Part shown: one piece after another, positions 47,601-59,547 of the stretch
Layout of the letters: every line of letters begins with the position of its first letter
How positions within the stretch are numbered: position 1 is the first letter of the stretch
Origin: Abelmoschus esculentus
Lineage: Eukaryota > Streptophyta > Magnoliopsida > Malvales > Malvaceae
Direction: 5' to 3'
DNA length: 64,000 bases
Assembly: GCA_035048815.1 (NCBI GenBank)
Contig: JAUCBN010000011.1
Coordinates: 20,600,001-20,664,000 of the forward strand
Notes under the pieces: generated by a model
Told to the model about the DNA's origin: nothing
Seen by the model: only the letters and a program-made list of their open reading frames with translations
Databases searched by the model: none
Program-made: the position numbers and the translations under genes

Positions 47601-48419
47601 ACCACTCAAATTTTATTTGAAATTTTTTGTATTCGAGTCGAGCCTTCGAATTCTTATAAAAATTTAATTTTAATTATTTATCATGTTATAGTACAATTTA
47701 ATTTTAATTTAAATGAATTTCTCTAATCATAAAATATATATATTTCTTTATATATTTCTTCATTTATGATAATATATATTCATATATCGATATATATCAT
47801 AAAAAATTGAGACTCATCTCAAAATTAAAAATAAATTCTTTAACTACTAAAATTTTTGAGTTATTCGAATTTCCATTTTATAACTTAAACTTTATTTGAA
47901 AATTTTTAGAGTTGAGTCAAAACGAGTAAGTGTTTTCGCCTAAAGTCAAGTCGAGTTATTTGATTTTTTCGAGTCGAGACGAATTTTTCTCATCCCTACT
48001 ATTAATCTTGCTTAAGAGACCTAGTTATCAACACCTTATCCTTCTAGACCAACTAATTGTTCGTATTTTTGTATGCATAAAGGTAAATTTTACTCACTAA
48101 GACTAAATGAGCATTTAAACCAACTTATTTATCAAAAAAAATAGAAGCATTTATCCCAACTTAACCTCTTGATGCCTTGTTATTTTCATACAAACTTAAC
48201 AAAAGTAGTGAAACTTAGACATGCAACATTATCTATTCAACAAAATTTATAGTAAAAGAAAGAAAAGATACTGTTGTTTTTTATAGTAGAATAGAGCATA
48301 CGTTAAAAAGCAAGAGGGTGGAGAAAGAGGCATGAACTAGATCATAAAAGAGTTTATTTTGAATATTTCCCAAACCTATATGCAAAAGTTGATTCAGATC
48401 AAAGCAGATTGAGGAATGA
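47601..48419. other. 3' flank of WRKY13, degenerate repeat
   Basis: AT-rich, no gene. GAGTCGAG motifs at both ends (47632-47645 and 47970-48000) and a final CTCATCCCTAC suggest an old GGGATGAG-type repeat. The rest (48001-48400) is presumably the 3' UTR and downstream region of the WRKY gene. Confidence 0.5.
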
Positions 48420-51083
48420 CTACCAGAAGAAATTGTCAAGTTGAGAAGCAGGAGGCCGGGATTCGTCGAGATCGTGTGACGGAGAATGTACGTGCCGGCC
48501 TTCGTATGTCGTGATCACCATTCTTGGATCCTCTGGTAATCTCTCCACCCGTTTCTTCACACGACAATTATCTTGGGTACACCGGTAGTAGCTCCTGCAG
48601 TTGCATTAGCATGTATACATATATCAGTTCTAATGCTCAAAAGATTGCATGTGAGATCAAATTTGACTTGTTTCATGTCATGATAAATTAAATTTGAATG
48701 CATCAAATATATATCCTAAGCACGGCGACATACCGAAACATGGTATAACATTAGATTGAAATATTCGTGCTTCGTAAGTACTACGACTAAAGATGGGTAC
48801 GGGTCGGGTCGGGTCGGATTTTCGGCCCACCCATACCCCGAGCCGAAAAAACATACCCTCCACTCGTCACCTGACTCGACCCGAGCTTAGGGTGAAAAAA
48901 ATTCGACCCGACCTGATTTTTAAGCTTTAAAATCCGACTTGACCCGACTCGATTTTTAAGTTTTAAAATCCGTCCCGACCCGAATCATTAAAAAAATTTA
49001 AAATTTAGGGACTTAGTTGTAAAAAAAATAAAATTTAAGGATCTAATTGTAAATAAAATAAAATTTCAGTAACCTAATTGTAAAAAAAATAATTTTAGAG
49101 TGACCTAATTGTATAAAATATATAAAGAGGATCATTATTGCAAATATCCCTAAAATATATATGAAAAAATTACACTATTAGTCCCAGGTCGGGTCGGGTC
49201 GGATTTTTTCCACCCTAAACCCGAACCCGACCCGAAATCACTTTTGAAAAAAATCCCAATTTGAACCCGAATTTTCTTTAAAAAAAATTCGACCTTTTCA
49301 AATCGGATCGGGTCAGAATCTATCGAATTCAGGTTCCGTGCTCATCCCTAACTACAACCCATTTATGTCCTATAAAAACGTATTAGCTAGGAGCTTAGCA
49401 TAAGATTATATTGTTCCATTTTTTAAAGTATTCGTATTTAATACACAGACAATAAACTTAATATAACATTTATATAGACAGAGAACCACTGTTTTTCTTT
49501 AACAAGATGATATTTGACACAATGACCACACACACCAACTGTATAAAATTTGACTACATGTCCTCAAGAAAGTATTTTCTCTAGCTTGGGCCAAACATAA
49601 ATTTAATTCTAATCAGAAAAGACAGTTTCATAAAAAAGAATTTTCAGTACATGTAATGAAAGTATTGGCCATATGTCCCAAAGTTAAAAAACAGGTTTGA
49701 GGTTTAGGATTGAGATTTAAAATCAGGGTTTAGAGTTAAGGTTTATTATGTTTATTTTAAAATTTATAACCTAAAATTTAAGGTTAAAGTTTAGAGTTTA
49801 TATTTTTAGCTTCGGGCGTATAAAAAGCACAAAAAAATAGTTAACTTTATGTTCCTTAACATATAATGCATGTTCAAAGAAATAAGCTTAGTAATTCCTT
49901 CATGATATTCTGACATGGTTAAAGCTGCTTTGCCTCCTTTTTATGGTGCATTATAATTGATCAATTGTTGTATGCTTTATTTCCTCCTTTTTCATCTTCA
50001 CATTTGGGATTTTGTATCTTTTCAAGGCAATAATCTGTGCTTTTAGTCCTTAAAATTTCATGATTAATAATCCCCATAATTATCCTTTCAGATCTCATGC
50101 AGTATCAGGCCTGTAAAGCCAAAAAAAACATCATAACAAAGGAACATAGCATGTGTATGGGGTACAACTAAGGTATAAACATGGTGTGAATAATGGTAAC
50201 TAAGGCTAAATCTGGATCGGGTTTTGAATGAACACTTTTTCGGTCAGTTTTTTTTCCGTTCGTAATATCCAAATTAGAATCTCGATCTTATTTAAGAAAT
50301 TTAATGTCTCGTATGATAATGTATGTGATTGAATATACCTTGGATGCTGGGTGTTCTTCACCACTTTCTGACCGTACTTTCTCCACTTGTATCCATCATC
50401 CAGCACATCCACATCGCTCATGGTCTTGAAGCAAAACCTAGGCTCCCTCACCTTTCTTCTTGCTTTTATCCTCTTCATTTTCATTGCGGAAACCCCTAGG
50501 CGATCATGATCTGCAACCATTTTCTTGCTTCCCAAACACTCATTTGTCTCTCCCCTTGCCCTAAAACCATATCAAACAGAGAAGAACATAAGATCTTGTG
50601 CACAAATAAAACGGAAATATATAAACTAAGCGAGAGTTCAAAATTTTTAGAGGGTGCGACTGTCTTTTAGTATCCGATCCATCTATGATATCGAAGTTTT
50701 TTACTATTTCATTTACATGCAAAGGAAAGGGTGAGAAAAAAAAGAATATTGAGTACTCCATGCATGATAATTCAAATAAAAGAGAAGTATTTTTACCAGA
50801 AATTTGGACTGGATCTCTGCAAGGAAAGGAGTTGGGGTCCTCCAAAATCAGAAGCAAGGATCTGCCTATGCTTTTGATGATTAAGAGATGAGACTAGGGT
50901 TTCAGATAGATTAGCATCAGCTGCTGCTGCAATATTGAAGGATTTGAGAGATTGATGGGAAGCCATTGATGGAGGACATGAACTCAAGTTCTGAGTAAAA
51001 GCAGTCAAAAAACCCATCTGAGTAGGCAGCTCTTGTTCCTGAAACAAGCCTTGGTTTAGCATGGCTCCTGAGGTAGAAGACAT
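48420..51083 (-). CDS. WRKY13: WRKY13-like transcription factor, three exons
   Basis: Exons on minus: 50797-51083, 50339-50560 and 48420-48594, total 684 nt, 227 residues. All splice sites are GT...AG and phases join exactly (phase 2 at both). The WRKY domain has DDGYKWRKYGQK (residues 150-161) and a zinc finger C-X4-C-X23-H-X-H (C175, C180, H204, H206). The second intron splits the Arg codon of the HPR motif, the position typical of WRKY domains outside group I N-terminal copies. The flanks VREPRFCFKT before and SQLDNFFW at the end match Arabidopsis WRKY13 (group IIc), whose known roles are in stem lignification and flowering. The N-terminus is shorter than in Arabidopsis. Start: the ATG at 51083; the preceding frame is open but has no upstream ATG. 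It binds W-box DNA in the nucleus. No damage seen. Confidence 0.93.
48790..49355. mobile_element. CGGGT-rich repeat in WRKY13 intron 2
   Basis: Starts AAGATGGGTACGGGTCGGG and ends GGTTCCGTGCTCATCCCTAA, so the ends are imperfect inverted repeats (GATGGGTACGG versus GATGAGCACGG). It contains repeated GGGTCGGGTCGG and the complementary CGACCCGA. It looks like a short non-autonomous DNA element. The target duplication is unclear (ACTA-like at both sides). It accounts for a third of the 1744-bp intron. Confidence 0.6.
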
Positions 51084-51210
51084 CTTGGTTTGGTTTCCTG
51101 TCTGTATACCTTTTTCCCTATGATGAAGGTGATGAGAAATGGAAGCGGTCAAGATTAAAAGAAGCCTCTCAAAGTTCTAAGACAGATGAACATTCAAATT
51201 TTGTACATAG

Positions 51211-51251
<41 letters not shown>
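51211..51251. repeat. (ATT)n microsatellite in WRKY13 leader
   Basis: About 13 ATT units (AAT on the gene's strand), between the TATA box and the start codon, so probably in the 5' UTR. Confidence 0.9.
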
Positions 51252-51312
51252 GGAATGAAACCAGTAACCATATACCTAATGTCACCAACCACATTTCTGT
51301 TTTTTTTTCTTT

Positions 51313-51323
51313 TTATATATATA
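51313..51323 (-). promoter_or_regulatory. WRKY13 TATA box
   Basis: Minus-strand TATATATATAAAAAG, about 230 bp upstream of the ATG. The only good TATA sequence close to the gene. It predicts a start of transcription near 51280 and a leader of about 200 nt that includes the AAT tract. Confidence 0.55.
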
Positions 51324-53836
51324 CGGAGTAGAAATCTTTTACACGCTAATAGTGTTTCTTTCGTGTATTTATTAAAAAATTAAAAATAAATTTTAAGTCA
51401 TAACCTTAATTTTTTATATTCTAATTATACTAAACTTTACACCTTAAAAAATACGCCTTACTCTAAATTTCTTAAACCCTAACTATAATATCTAATCTTG
51501 AACCCTACGCACGCTAATTTAAAATGGACACCGATGGAGGCACAATTAAGAGGTAGACGATTTACATTCATATATGACTTTGTTCATCTTTAATTAGAGA
51601 TATTAATATTTTATGTATATTTGATTTTATATATTCATATATGTTAGTGCTGAAACTTAATGAGCAATTCTAACAGAAAAAGAATAACAATCATCTTAAG
51701 AGATCTGTGTTCAAACATTTATGAGTAAATTGTTAAAAGATTTTAAAAAAATATGAACATATATTATTAAATCGTAAAATACTAATTAATCTACTCAATC
51801 ATTTTTAGTTTATGTACTTTAAAAAGTAGGGTAATCTCTGTCACTTGATTATGAGATTAGTAATAAACAAATCATCTTTGCATTAAAAGTTATAACATAT
51901 CATTCAATTAAAATATTGTTGCAAATAAATCATTTATCGTTAAATATTATACGAATAATGATACTGATATAATAATAATTTTAATCCTCTAAACATATAT
52001 AATATATTAATTTAGTGACAATTCAAAATATTTCAATAATTAAACCTTTCATATTTAAGTTTGTTAGTATTTAGTCTTTATTATCCTCTTAAAAATACTA
52101 TTTTATTTTTAAAAACAATTATAAAAATATAGCCTATTAACTTCTTTTATAAGTTAAAGATCGACAATTTTTCTTTATTTTATTTTTAAAAAAAGAATCT
52201 CTAGAATTTAAGATAAATATAAAATGAAGAAAATAGTGAAAAGAAAGATAAACATTTTAAAGAACTTTATTTTTAAGTGAAATAATCTGGCGTTCAGAGT
52301 TTAAATTGAAAAGTTATTGTATTTTATTGAATTTTTAGAGTCGAGTAGTGCAACACATGTTACTTTTTGACCTCAAAAGCATGAGAAATTTATGTCCCAA
52401 TGGTTAGTGGGAATTTCCTGTTTTAGGAGGTCAACAAAACAAGACAATTTAGCGTGAGACGAGTACGGGTTGAATCGGGTTTTTGATTTATTCAAACTTG
52501 ATTCGAAAATAAATATTTTAAATTGAATTTTATTTTAGATATTTTTTAGAAAACTCGACCTGATCTATAGAAAAATAATTTTAGGAATTTAATTATAATA
52601 AATAATTTTAGTGGATAAAATTATAAAATATATATATATATATAATTTTAAAAATTAAATTATAATAAAAATTTAATTTCAAGGGTTTAAGTATAAAAAC
52701 AGGGAGAAAGGAGTATTATTATAAATATCACTAAAAAATTTAAGGAAAAATTATATATTTAATCCCGAGTCAAGTTGGATATTCTATACCTTAAAATTAA
52801 ATTCAACTCAACCTAACCTCTTAATAAAAATATAATACGATCCAACTCAAACTCAATTCTTTCATTAAAAATCAGACCTAATCAAATTAGATCGGATCAA
52901 ATAAAATATCTATCCCTAAATTTAATTCAATTTTTAGATGTTTCCCTCGCTAAATTGCATGGAAAATCCATGAACTCCCTTGTCACCCAAGTTAGTTAGC
53001 ACAACTAACATTCAAAGGTAACCGAAAGAGAGGGAGAAAATTATAAATACACAAGAATTAACAAACAAACAAATAGATTTAAAAATTATAAAATAATCAT
53101 CGAACTTATTAAATTATTATATAAAATCATTAAAAAATTATCAGATTATTACATAATGGTTTTTAAACTTAATAAAATTTGCCACAATTTTATAACATAA
53201 AATAATTGTTTTATAATAATTTAATGATATTTTATAAATTTTTAAAACTTTAATAATAAAAAACTTTTTATTTAATTTAATGATATATTTTATCCAAACT
53301 TTTTTATATTATCAAATTTCTGTCACTTTCTTAAGTTTTATAATTTATAATATAACCCATAGCTTTGTAGGGTTTCCTTTCGGAGTACAAACAAATAGAA
53401 AAAGATAAGAAAAATGATGATGAATCTTATTTGCAAATCTCTGCTCTCTGCAATCAGCGGTGAAGATATCATTATGATAGATAAAGAGGACATAATTGAC
53501 TTTTCACAAGGAAGAGAAAAGCTTCTTACCTTTTCACTTTTTGCAATTTCACTTTTTACACACAATTCTTTAAAACAACAAAATCTAAACCCACCTTACC
53601 CACCATTTTTCAAATTACAAAACAACCCTTTGTTATCATTATCCCTTCAATTTAACATAATAATTATTAAAAAAATACAATATTGTTAGTTAATGATACA
53701 ATTAGGGATTTAAAAAAAGTTTTAATTCGCGTAGCATTTATTTGGATTACGAACATAATAGTTGATATTACGGTTATTGCAGAGTAGTCGTTATGATTTT
53801 TTTTTTAACTTATAGAACTTAGTACGGGATTTTTTG

Positions 53837-53886
53837 AAATAACGATATAATAACGAAACACTCTCGCCGTTATTATATCGTTATTT
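53837..53886. repeat. Perfect 19-bp inverted repeat
   Basis: AAATAACGATATAATAACG (53837-53855) pairs with its exact complement at 53868-53886 across a 12-bp loop. Confidence 0.92.
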
Positions 53887-53960
53887 GTTAAATAATCACC
53901 GTTATTAGTGTGAATTTAAATCTTATCATTATTTTTATTAATAATGGTTCCAGAATGCGG

Positions 53961-53996
53961 CGTTACCGTTAAATAACGATCGTTATAGCGGTAACG
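53961..53996. repeat. Near-perfect 36-bp palindrome
   Basis: CGTTACCG and CGGTAACG are the ends, with TAACGATCGTTA at the centre. Outside it AATGGTT and AACCATT also pair. Confidence 0.88.
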
Positions 53997-55683
53997 AACC
54001 ATTTTTTGAATCTCTAAATACAATGATTCAAATAAAAATATAAACATATTATGGGAATAATAGTTTCGACCTGGGGATAGATAAGAGTCATATTTTTGAT
54101 GGACCCCAAAATTTTTACTTGAAACTTGAAACTGTCTTGACTCTATCCTCAAAAACCCTAATCAACCCAAAAGTTATATACCTTAATTCGACCTCAATCC
54201 CATAGGTTAATGAAAAAATATTTTAAGGATCTAATTATAAAAAAAAATTAATATTAAGAATACAATCATAAAAAAATAAATTTTAAAAATATGATTATAA
54301 AAAATATAAAGAGGGACATTATTAAAAATATACCTAAAATTATATGAGGAAAATAGTATTAATCTTGGATCAGGTTAAATGTTTTTTACCTTAAAATCAA
54401 ACTCGACCTTACTCTTAATAAAAATTTGAACACGAACCTATTTTTTTTAAATAAAATTGAGTCAAGTTGGATCGAAATCCTATTGAGTTAGATGAAATGT
54501 TTATTCCTATTCTAACTGTAGTGACCTTAAAACTAAAAACTTAGGGTTTAATAGGATGGGGTCGTTATTTTGAAGAAGATAAAAAATTAGGAATTAAGTT
54601 TTAAAATATTTTTTAAAAAATTGGCAATTTATTTTATAAGAAGGGAATTATGGAATTAGGGTTAGGGATTGGAAAACTATGAAATTTGGGAAAATTAGAA
54701 AAAATGAGATTTTTGGAAAGAATTCAAATTAAGGTCAAAACTTTAGGAAAAGAGGAAGTTTGAAAAATTAGGGAATAAGGATTAGTAAAAGAAATAGATT
54801 TAAAAAATTTAAGATTAGGGATTTAAGAAGAGGAATTAAAAATGATTTTGAAAGATAAGTGAAAAAACAATTGGAAATTTAATTAGGGGGCCATTTGGAA
54901 AACAATTTAAAAATGTTGGAAACTATTAAAAAAAGATAGAAATTGATTGAAAAAACGGGTTAAAATATTTGAAAAAGTGTTAGGGGAGTGGTTTAAAATG
55001 TTTGGAAAATGAATTGCAATTATTAAGGAAATGATTTAGAAAACGATTGGAGTCGCCTCTGGTCACTTTGGTAGATCAGACACCGTAAAATTAGAGATTC
55101 GGAATTAAAAGGGTTCAGAAGTCGGTTACGGTTAAAAACGGGGTTAGCATTTTCAAACCGCCCAAAATTGGTACCTTTGACAAAAATTAACACTTAATTA
55201 ATTTGAGAATTTTCGAATTGGAGTGGTGTTAAATCGATTATTTATTTAAAAATTAGGGTATATTTCAACACCTCTTTACTTGAAGATAGACGCATACACC
55301 GCCACCACTACGTTTGGTGACGGGCTCGCTACAACTGAGTAAAGTATTAATTAATTCATTAATTAAGATATTGATTATGAGTTCAATTCGATAACGAGAT
55401 ATATAATAAAATACGTAATAAAATAAATACAACATGGTACATAAAAAATAATTAAGTAAATGAATAACTAAACAAAGATAAAACGCAAACAATTTAAATA
55501 ACTAAAAGTAAATATGCATGGAATTAAAAACAAAGTAACAAGAATAAATATAGTAAAAAAATGCATATCACAATTCTAGCTATAAATGAAATCTAATATA
55601 AATAAAACATAGAACAAAATACATGGCAAATATGCATACCAAAATAAAAAAAAAATGCAATGGAATTAAAGAGATAAAATAAA

Positions 55684-56442
55684 GGCATAAAGATAATTTT
55701 AACCCTTAACGTTTATAATTTTTGTCGTTTTGGCCCTTATTCTTTTTTTTTGGATAAATTTAGCCCTTAACCTATATCTTTTTGACAAATAGTTTATTTT
55801 TTAACACCATGGTAACTGGACCGTTAAAAATCTATCAATGATGGCATGTCATATGGATATGATAATATATTTTAAATGACATGACATCTAACCTATCAAA
55901 TACATATATATATAATATAATTTCATTCTAATATAAAATATAAAATAATTAAAATTTAAATAAAATATTAAAAAATTAATTAATTCTAAAATAAAATACT
56001 ATTAAACATTCTTAACCATAACTACGATAGAATTAAAATCCTACCTAAAAAAATTAATTAATTTCGAACTGTGTTCATATTTTTTAAGATAGGACTTTGA
56101 TTCTATCATGGTTAGGGTTGAGAATGTTTAATAGCCTTTTATTTTAGAATTAATTAATTTTTAAAATTTTATTTGAATTTTAATTATTTTATATTTTATA
56201 TTGGAATAAAATTATATTATATATATTTGATAGGTTAGATGCCATGTCATTTAAAATGTACTATCATATCCATATGACATGTCATCATTGTTAGATTTTT
56301 AACGGTCCAGTTATCATAGTAGTTAAAAAATAAGCTATTTGTTAAAAAGATATAGGTTAAGGGATAAATTTATCAAAAAAAAAGAATAAGGGCCAAAACG
56401 ACAAAAATTATAAACGTTAAGGGTTAACATTATCTTTATGCC
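55684..56442. mobile_element. Mutator-type foldback MITE with 9-bp TSD
   Basis: A 759-bp near-palindrome. Left end GGCATAAAGATAATTTTAAC, right end the complement with one or two changes; the arms run about 350 bp each with few mismatches. It is flanked by a perfect 9-bp duplication TAAAATAAA (55675-55683 and 56443-56451). Nine-base duplications are the mark of Mutator-like elements. No coding capacity. Confidence 0.9.
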
Positions 56443-56703
56443 TAAAATAAACTAAACATGAAGCAAGATAGGTTGGTAATTAAAAACAAGAACCGAAGAC
56501 AATAATTTTACATCTAAAAAACCGATTAATCATGTACATCATCTCATATGCATGTACATACACCAAGAGAATACACGTCCCTAACATTAAAACCCACATG
56601 CCACATCACAAATAGCATACAATAAAAGGCAAACTTTATTAACACGAATACATACCAAAATATAAATTAAAGTCAACCATGCCATTGAAGGAACACATGA
56701 TAT

Positions 56704-57003
56704 TGTCACGGGGTCAGAGTTCTCGCGCAGGGACGTCTACCCGTGCGGTACCTCGGGACACTCGCATGCCCGAGGATCAACCTGAACGATCTCCGATGCT
56801 TACTGGTTTCGCCCTCCCATGGGCTCATCAGGGAAGCGGGGATAGCTCCCGACCAGTGTGGTGCACGATCAGCGCGCCCATCCCAGATGGGACGGCTGCT
56901 CGGCACGTACTACACTCTTAATGCTATCCCGCTCCCAAACTTTACGCACCACCAGAAAGCATCTCGCTCGGTCCCGCGTAGTCACGACTCACGGTCCGTG
57001 ACA
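56704..57003 (-). repeat. LTR type A, 3' copy
   Basis: TGTCACGGGG to GGTCCGTGACA, 300 bp, GC-rich and without a TATA box. 98.3 percent identical to 62518-62817 by my count (five transitions). Confidence 0.9.
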
Positions 57004-57397
57004 TTCTCCTCCACCCAATTCATGCATGCCCTCGTGCATGGGGAGGAAACTCTTTCCCTCTCTCGAAACGTGCCAGGAATTAGTATGCAATTCTCCCAAA
57101 CTGGCCCACTAACCTGGGGCCGCCCTCCTATGTCGGGCACAGGACTCCCTACAATCACCTCATGGCCACCTGCCACTTTACCGAGGTGTCCCATTGCAGT
57201 TCACCGAACCGGAGAACTTTCGCTGCGGTTTCCTGCCTACCCGTCCTCGTCTCAATCTCTTTCTAGAGGACCCACTCGCGAACACCCTCCTCTCTTGGGG
57301 TGTGAGCTAACACGCTCGTCCACATGACTCGCTCTCGCAGCACAAGGGGCGCTCGGCAAACCCAACAACTAGCACACAGCCTAGCTCTGATACCACT
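57004..57397 (-). other. Short internal segment between LTR A and LTR B
   Basis: 394 bp. Its left edge reads TTCTCCTCCACCC (a polypurine tract on minus) beside LTR A. Its right edge has GCTCTGATACCA (57384-57395), a tRNA-iMet primer-binding site two bases inside LTR B. No ORF with similarity. This is the size and make-up expected of the internal part of a TRIM-like non-autonomous element. Confidence 0.7.
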
Positions 57398-57940
57398 TGT
57401 CACGTCCGTAGAACTCATCTTCTCGGGGCGTACGGCCTTAGACGCATTTTTCTCAGTAAACCGCCTAAGTAAGCCTCAAACGTTCAAAGCTAGAATGCTA
57501 AGAACCTTGCGGAAAGAAAAGAACAATTGAAAGAAGAGAAATGGCAAATGCTAGAGAGATTTTGAGTGAATGCTCTTTATATTCCTCAATGAAGAAGTGA
57601 ATGACAAATGAGGTGGGGAAGGCCTCTATTTATACTTGAAGCCCCTTACATCCAACGGTTACAAATGAAATCCATCAAGGGTTTAGATTCAACACTATCT
57701 CTACTTTCTTTAATCTAAGCTAGTTGACTAAATTACAAGGATAAGGGATAAGGATAAGAATCCTAAAGATAACTTTCCAAATCTGATTTGGATAAGTCTT
57801 CATCACCAAGTGTTGGGCCAATTCCTACTTGGGCTCCAATGAGTGATTGGGTTGGTGTTGAGATGCCCAAAAGGCTTTGTAGTGCTTTTGTGGCAACCTG
57901 GTCTGTGCTAGTCTCGGGCCCTATGGTGCGGTCCGTGACA
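57398..57940 (-). repeat. LTR type B
   Basis: TGTCACGTCCG to GGTCCGTGACA, 543 bp, with a minus-strand TATA box TATAAATAG (57626-57634). It shares only about a dozen terminal bases at each end with LTR A. A polypurine tract (TTCTCCCCCA complement, 57941-57950) lies on one side and a primer-binding site (57384-57395) on the other, so it acts as 3' LTR for gag-pol and as 5' LTR for the short segment. Confidence 0.8.
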
Positions 57941-58899
57941 TTCTCCCCCACTAGATCTGGTGACGCCCTCGTCACCCTACTAGAATGGTACTGCTCCACT
58001 TGGTTCTTGAATTGCCAAAGAGCCTCGGCATGCTCCCAACTGCCTTCATTGTCGGGAAGTCCTTTCCAAAGAACAAAATACTCGTGCCTTGGTCTATGGC
58101 CTGGTCGACGTATGACCCTCTCCGCTTGGATTTCTCGAACCTCATTGTCGTAGGAGATCTTCACTTCGACTGGCACTCGGTGTGACTTGCCTCGATCCGG
58201 GTCTAACTCATCTTGATGGTATGGTTTGAGTAAACTTACGTGGAACACTGGATGAGCTCGAATGGTCGAAGGCAACTCGATCCTGTAGGCCATGGTGCCT
58301 ACTCGCTTCACAACTTTGAAAGGACCCTCATATCTTCGCACAAGCCCTTTGTGTACGGTTGGGTTGCGCAAGATCCCGGTCAATTTGGCAAGGACTAAAT
58401 CACCAACTTGGAAATTCACGTCCCTCCGCTTTGTATCCGCCCACTTCTTGGTCCGTTTCCCCGCTTTGTGTAAACAAGCTCGGGCTAAGTCGTGATGTTC
58501 TTGCCACTCCTTGGCAAACTTGTGTGCTGCTGGATTAGGCCCCTGGTACTTAGAAATAATCGTGTTGGGTGTAAACGGTTGTTGCCCATTCACGATCTCA
58601 AAAGGAGTCTGGTTTGTCGCCTCGCTCCGTTGCAAGTTGTAGGAAAACTGGGCCACATCTAACAGCTTCGGCCAGTCATGCTGTGTTGCACTTACATAGT
58701 GCCTCAAGTAGATCTCCAATAATGCATTCACTCGTTCGGTTCGCCCATCGGTCTGTGGGTGGACGCTCGTAGAAAAGTTCAGGCTTGATCCTAAAAGCTT
58801 GAACAACTCCGTCCAAAATCTCCCTGTGAACCGCGTGTCCCGGTCACTAATGATTGTCTTTGGCACTCCAAAGTACTTCACCACATGCTTTAGGAAAAG
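57763..58899 (-). pseudogene. Chromovirus integrase C-half and chromodomain
   Basis: Begins after a TGA that follows ADEAA. The frame then carries the second catalytic Asp (TIISDRDTRF, about 58840), the catalytic Glu (QTDGRTERVN, about 58735), the GPF-type C-terminal region (RRYEGPFKVVKRVG) and a chromodomain (EYFVLWKGLPDNEGSWEH, about 58040-58090). Integrase inserts the cDNA; the chromodomain is thought to guide it to marked chromatin. The frame runs 59 codons past the polypurine tract into LTR B, stopping at 57763. Confidence 0.85.
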
Positions 58900-59547
58900 T
58901 CAAGCCGCTTCATCGGCTGGGCACACTTTGGATGCTGGAATAAAGACTGCATACTTCGAAAACCTGTCAACCACAACCATGATGTTTGACAGTCCGTTAG
59001 TGTTGGGCAAACCGACAATAAAATCCATGGAAACACTTTCCCATGGTCGCTCAGGAATTGGCAAAGGCTGCAACAATCCCGCAGGCTTCTTCATCTCAAT
59101 CTTGTCCTGTTGGCACACAAGACAAGTCCGCACATAGGCTTCAACATCTTCACCCATGCGTGGCCAGTAGTAGTGCTCGCTGATAAGTGCCATCGTCCGA
59201 GTCATTCCTGGATGGCCAGCCCACTTAGAGTCATGACACTCCTTCATGATCTTCTTGCGCAATTCTCCAAATTGTGGCACATACAGACGGTGTCCTCGGG
59301 CATATAGTAAATCTTCCTCGAGCCAAAACCTTCTGGTTTTCCCTTCATTGGCATAACTAATCAGCATTTTGGCTGTTGGATCCTGGGATAGTCCCTCCTT
59401 GATGCGCTCAAGCAATTGTCCCTTCGATAGACTTATGGTCTCCATGTTGTACCTCCGGCTTAATCTATCGACAACTGTGTTTACTTTCCCGGACTTGTAC
59501 TCCAAGGAAAAATCAAATTCTACAAGAAATTCCTGCCATCGAGCCTA
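58900..59547 (-). pseudogene. Chromovirus RNase H end and integrase N-half
   Basis: Between two in-frame stops. The HHCC zinc-binding domain is visible (WAGHPGMTRTMALISEHYYW, then CLVCQQDK, about 59120-59290). The first catalytic Asp is in SMDFIVGLPN (about 59020), followed by MVVVDRFSKYAVFIP. The upstream stop (TAG) follows KLSPK, where the family has Gln; the downstream one (TGA) follows DEAA, where the family has Arg. Confidence 0.85.

Larger units (their letters stand above)
51330..54516. other. AT-rich upstream region with decayed repeats
   Basis: No gene supported. 52450-52915 and about 54045-54510 are degraded relatives of the intronic CGGGT repeat (GAGTACGGGTTGAATCGGG at one end; ATATCTATCCCTAA or TGTTTATTCCTAT at the other). 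53837-53886 is a perfect 19-bp inverted repeat and 53961-53996 a 36-bp palindrome. The short ORF 53414-53689 has no recognised domain. Confidence 0.6.

Noticed and set aside
56743..57327. 194-codon ORF on plus
   Set aside because: It runs through LTR A, its polypurine tract and the short internal piece on the opposite strand. GC-rich LTR sequence explains the open frame.
57788..59137. Plus-strand ORFs over the chromovirus pol
   Set aside because: Shadows of the integrase and RNase H reading frame on minus.
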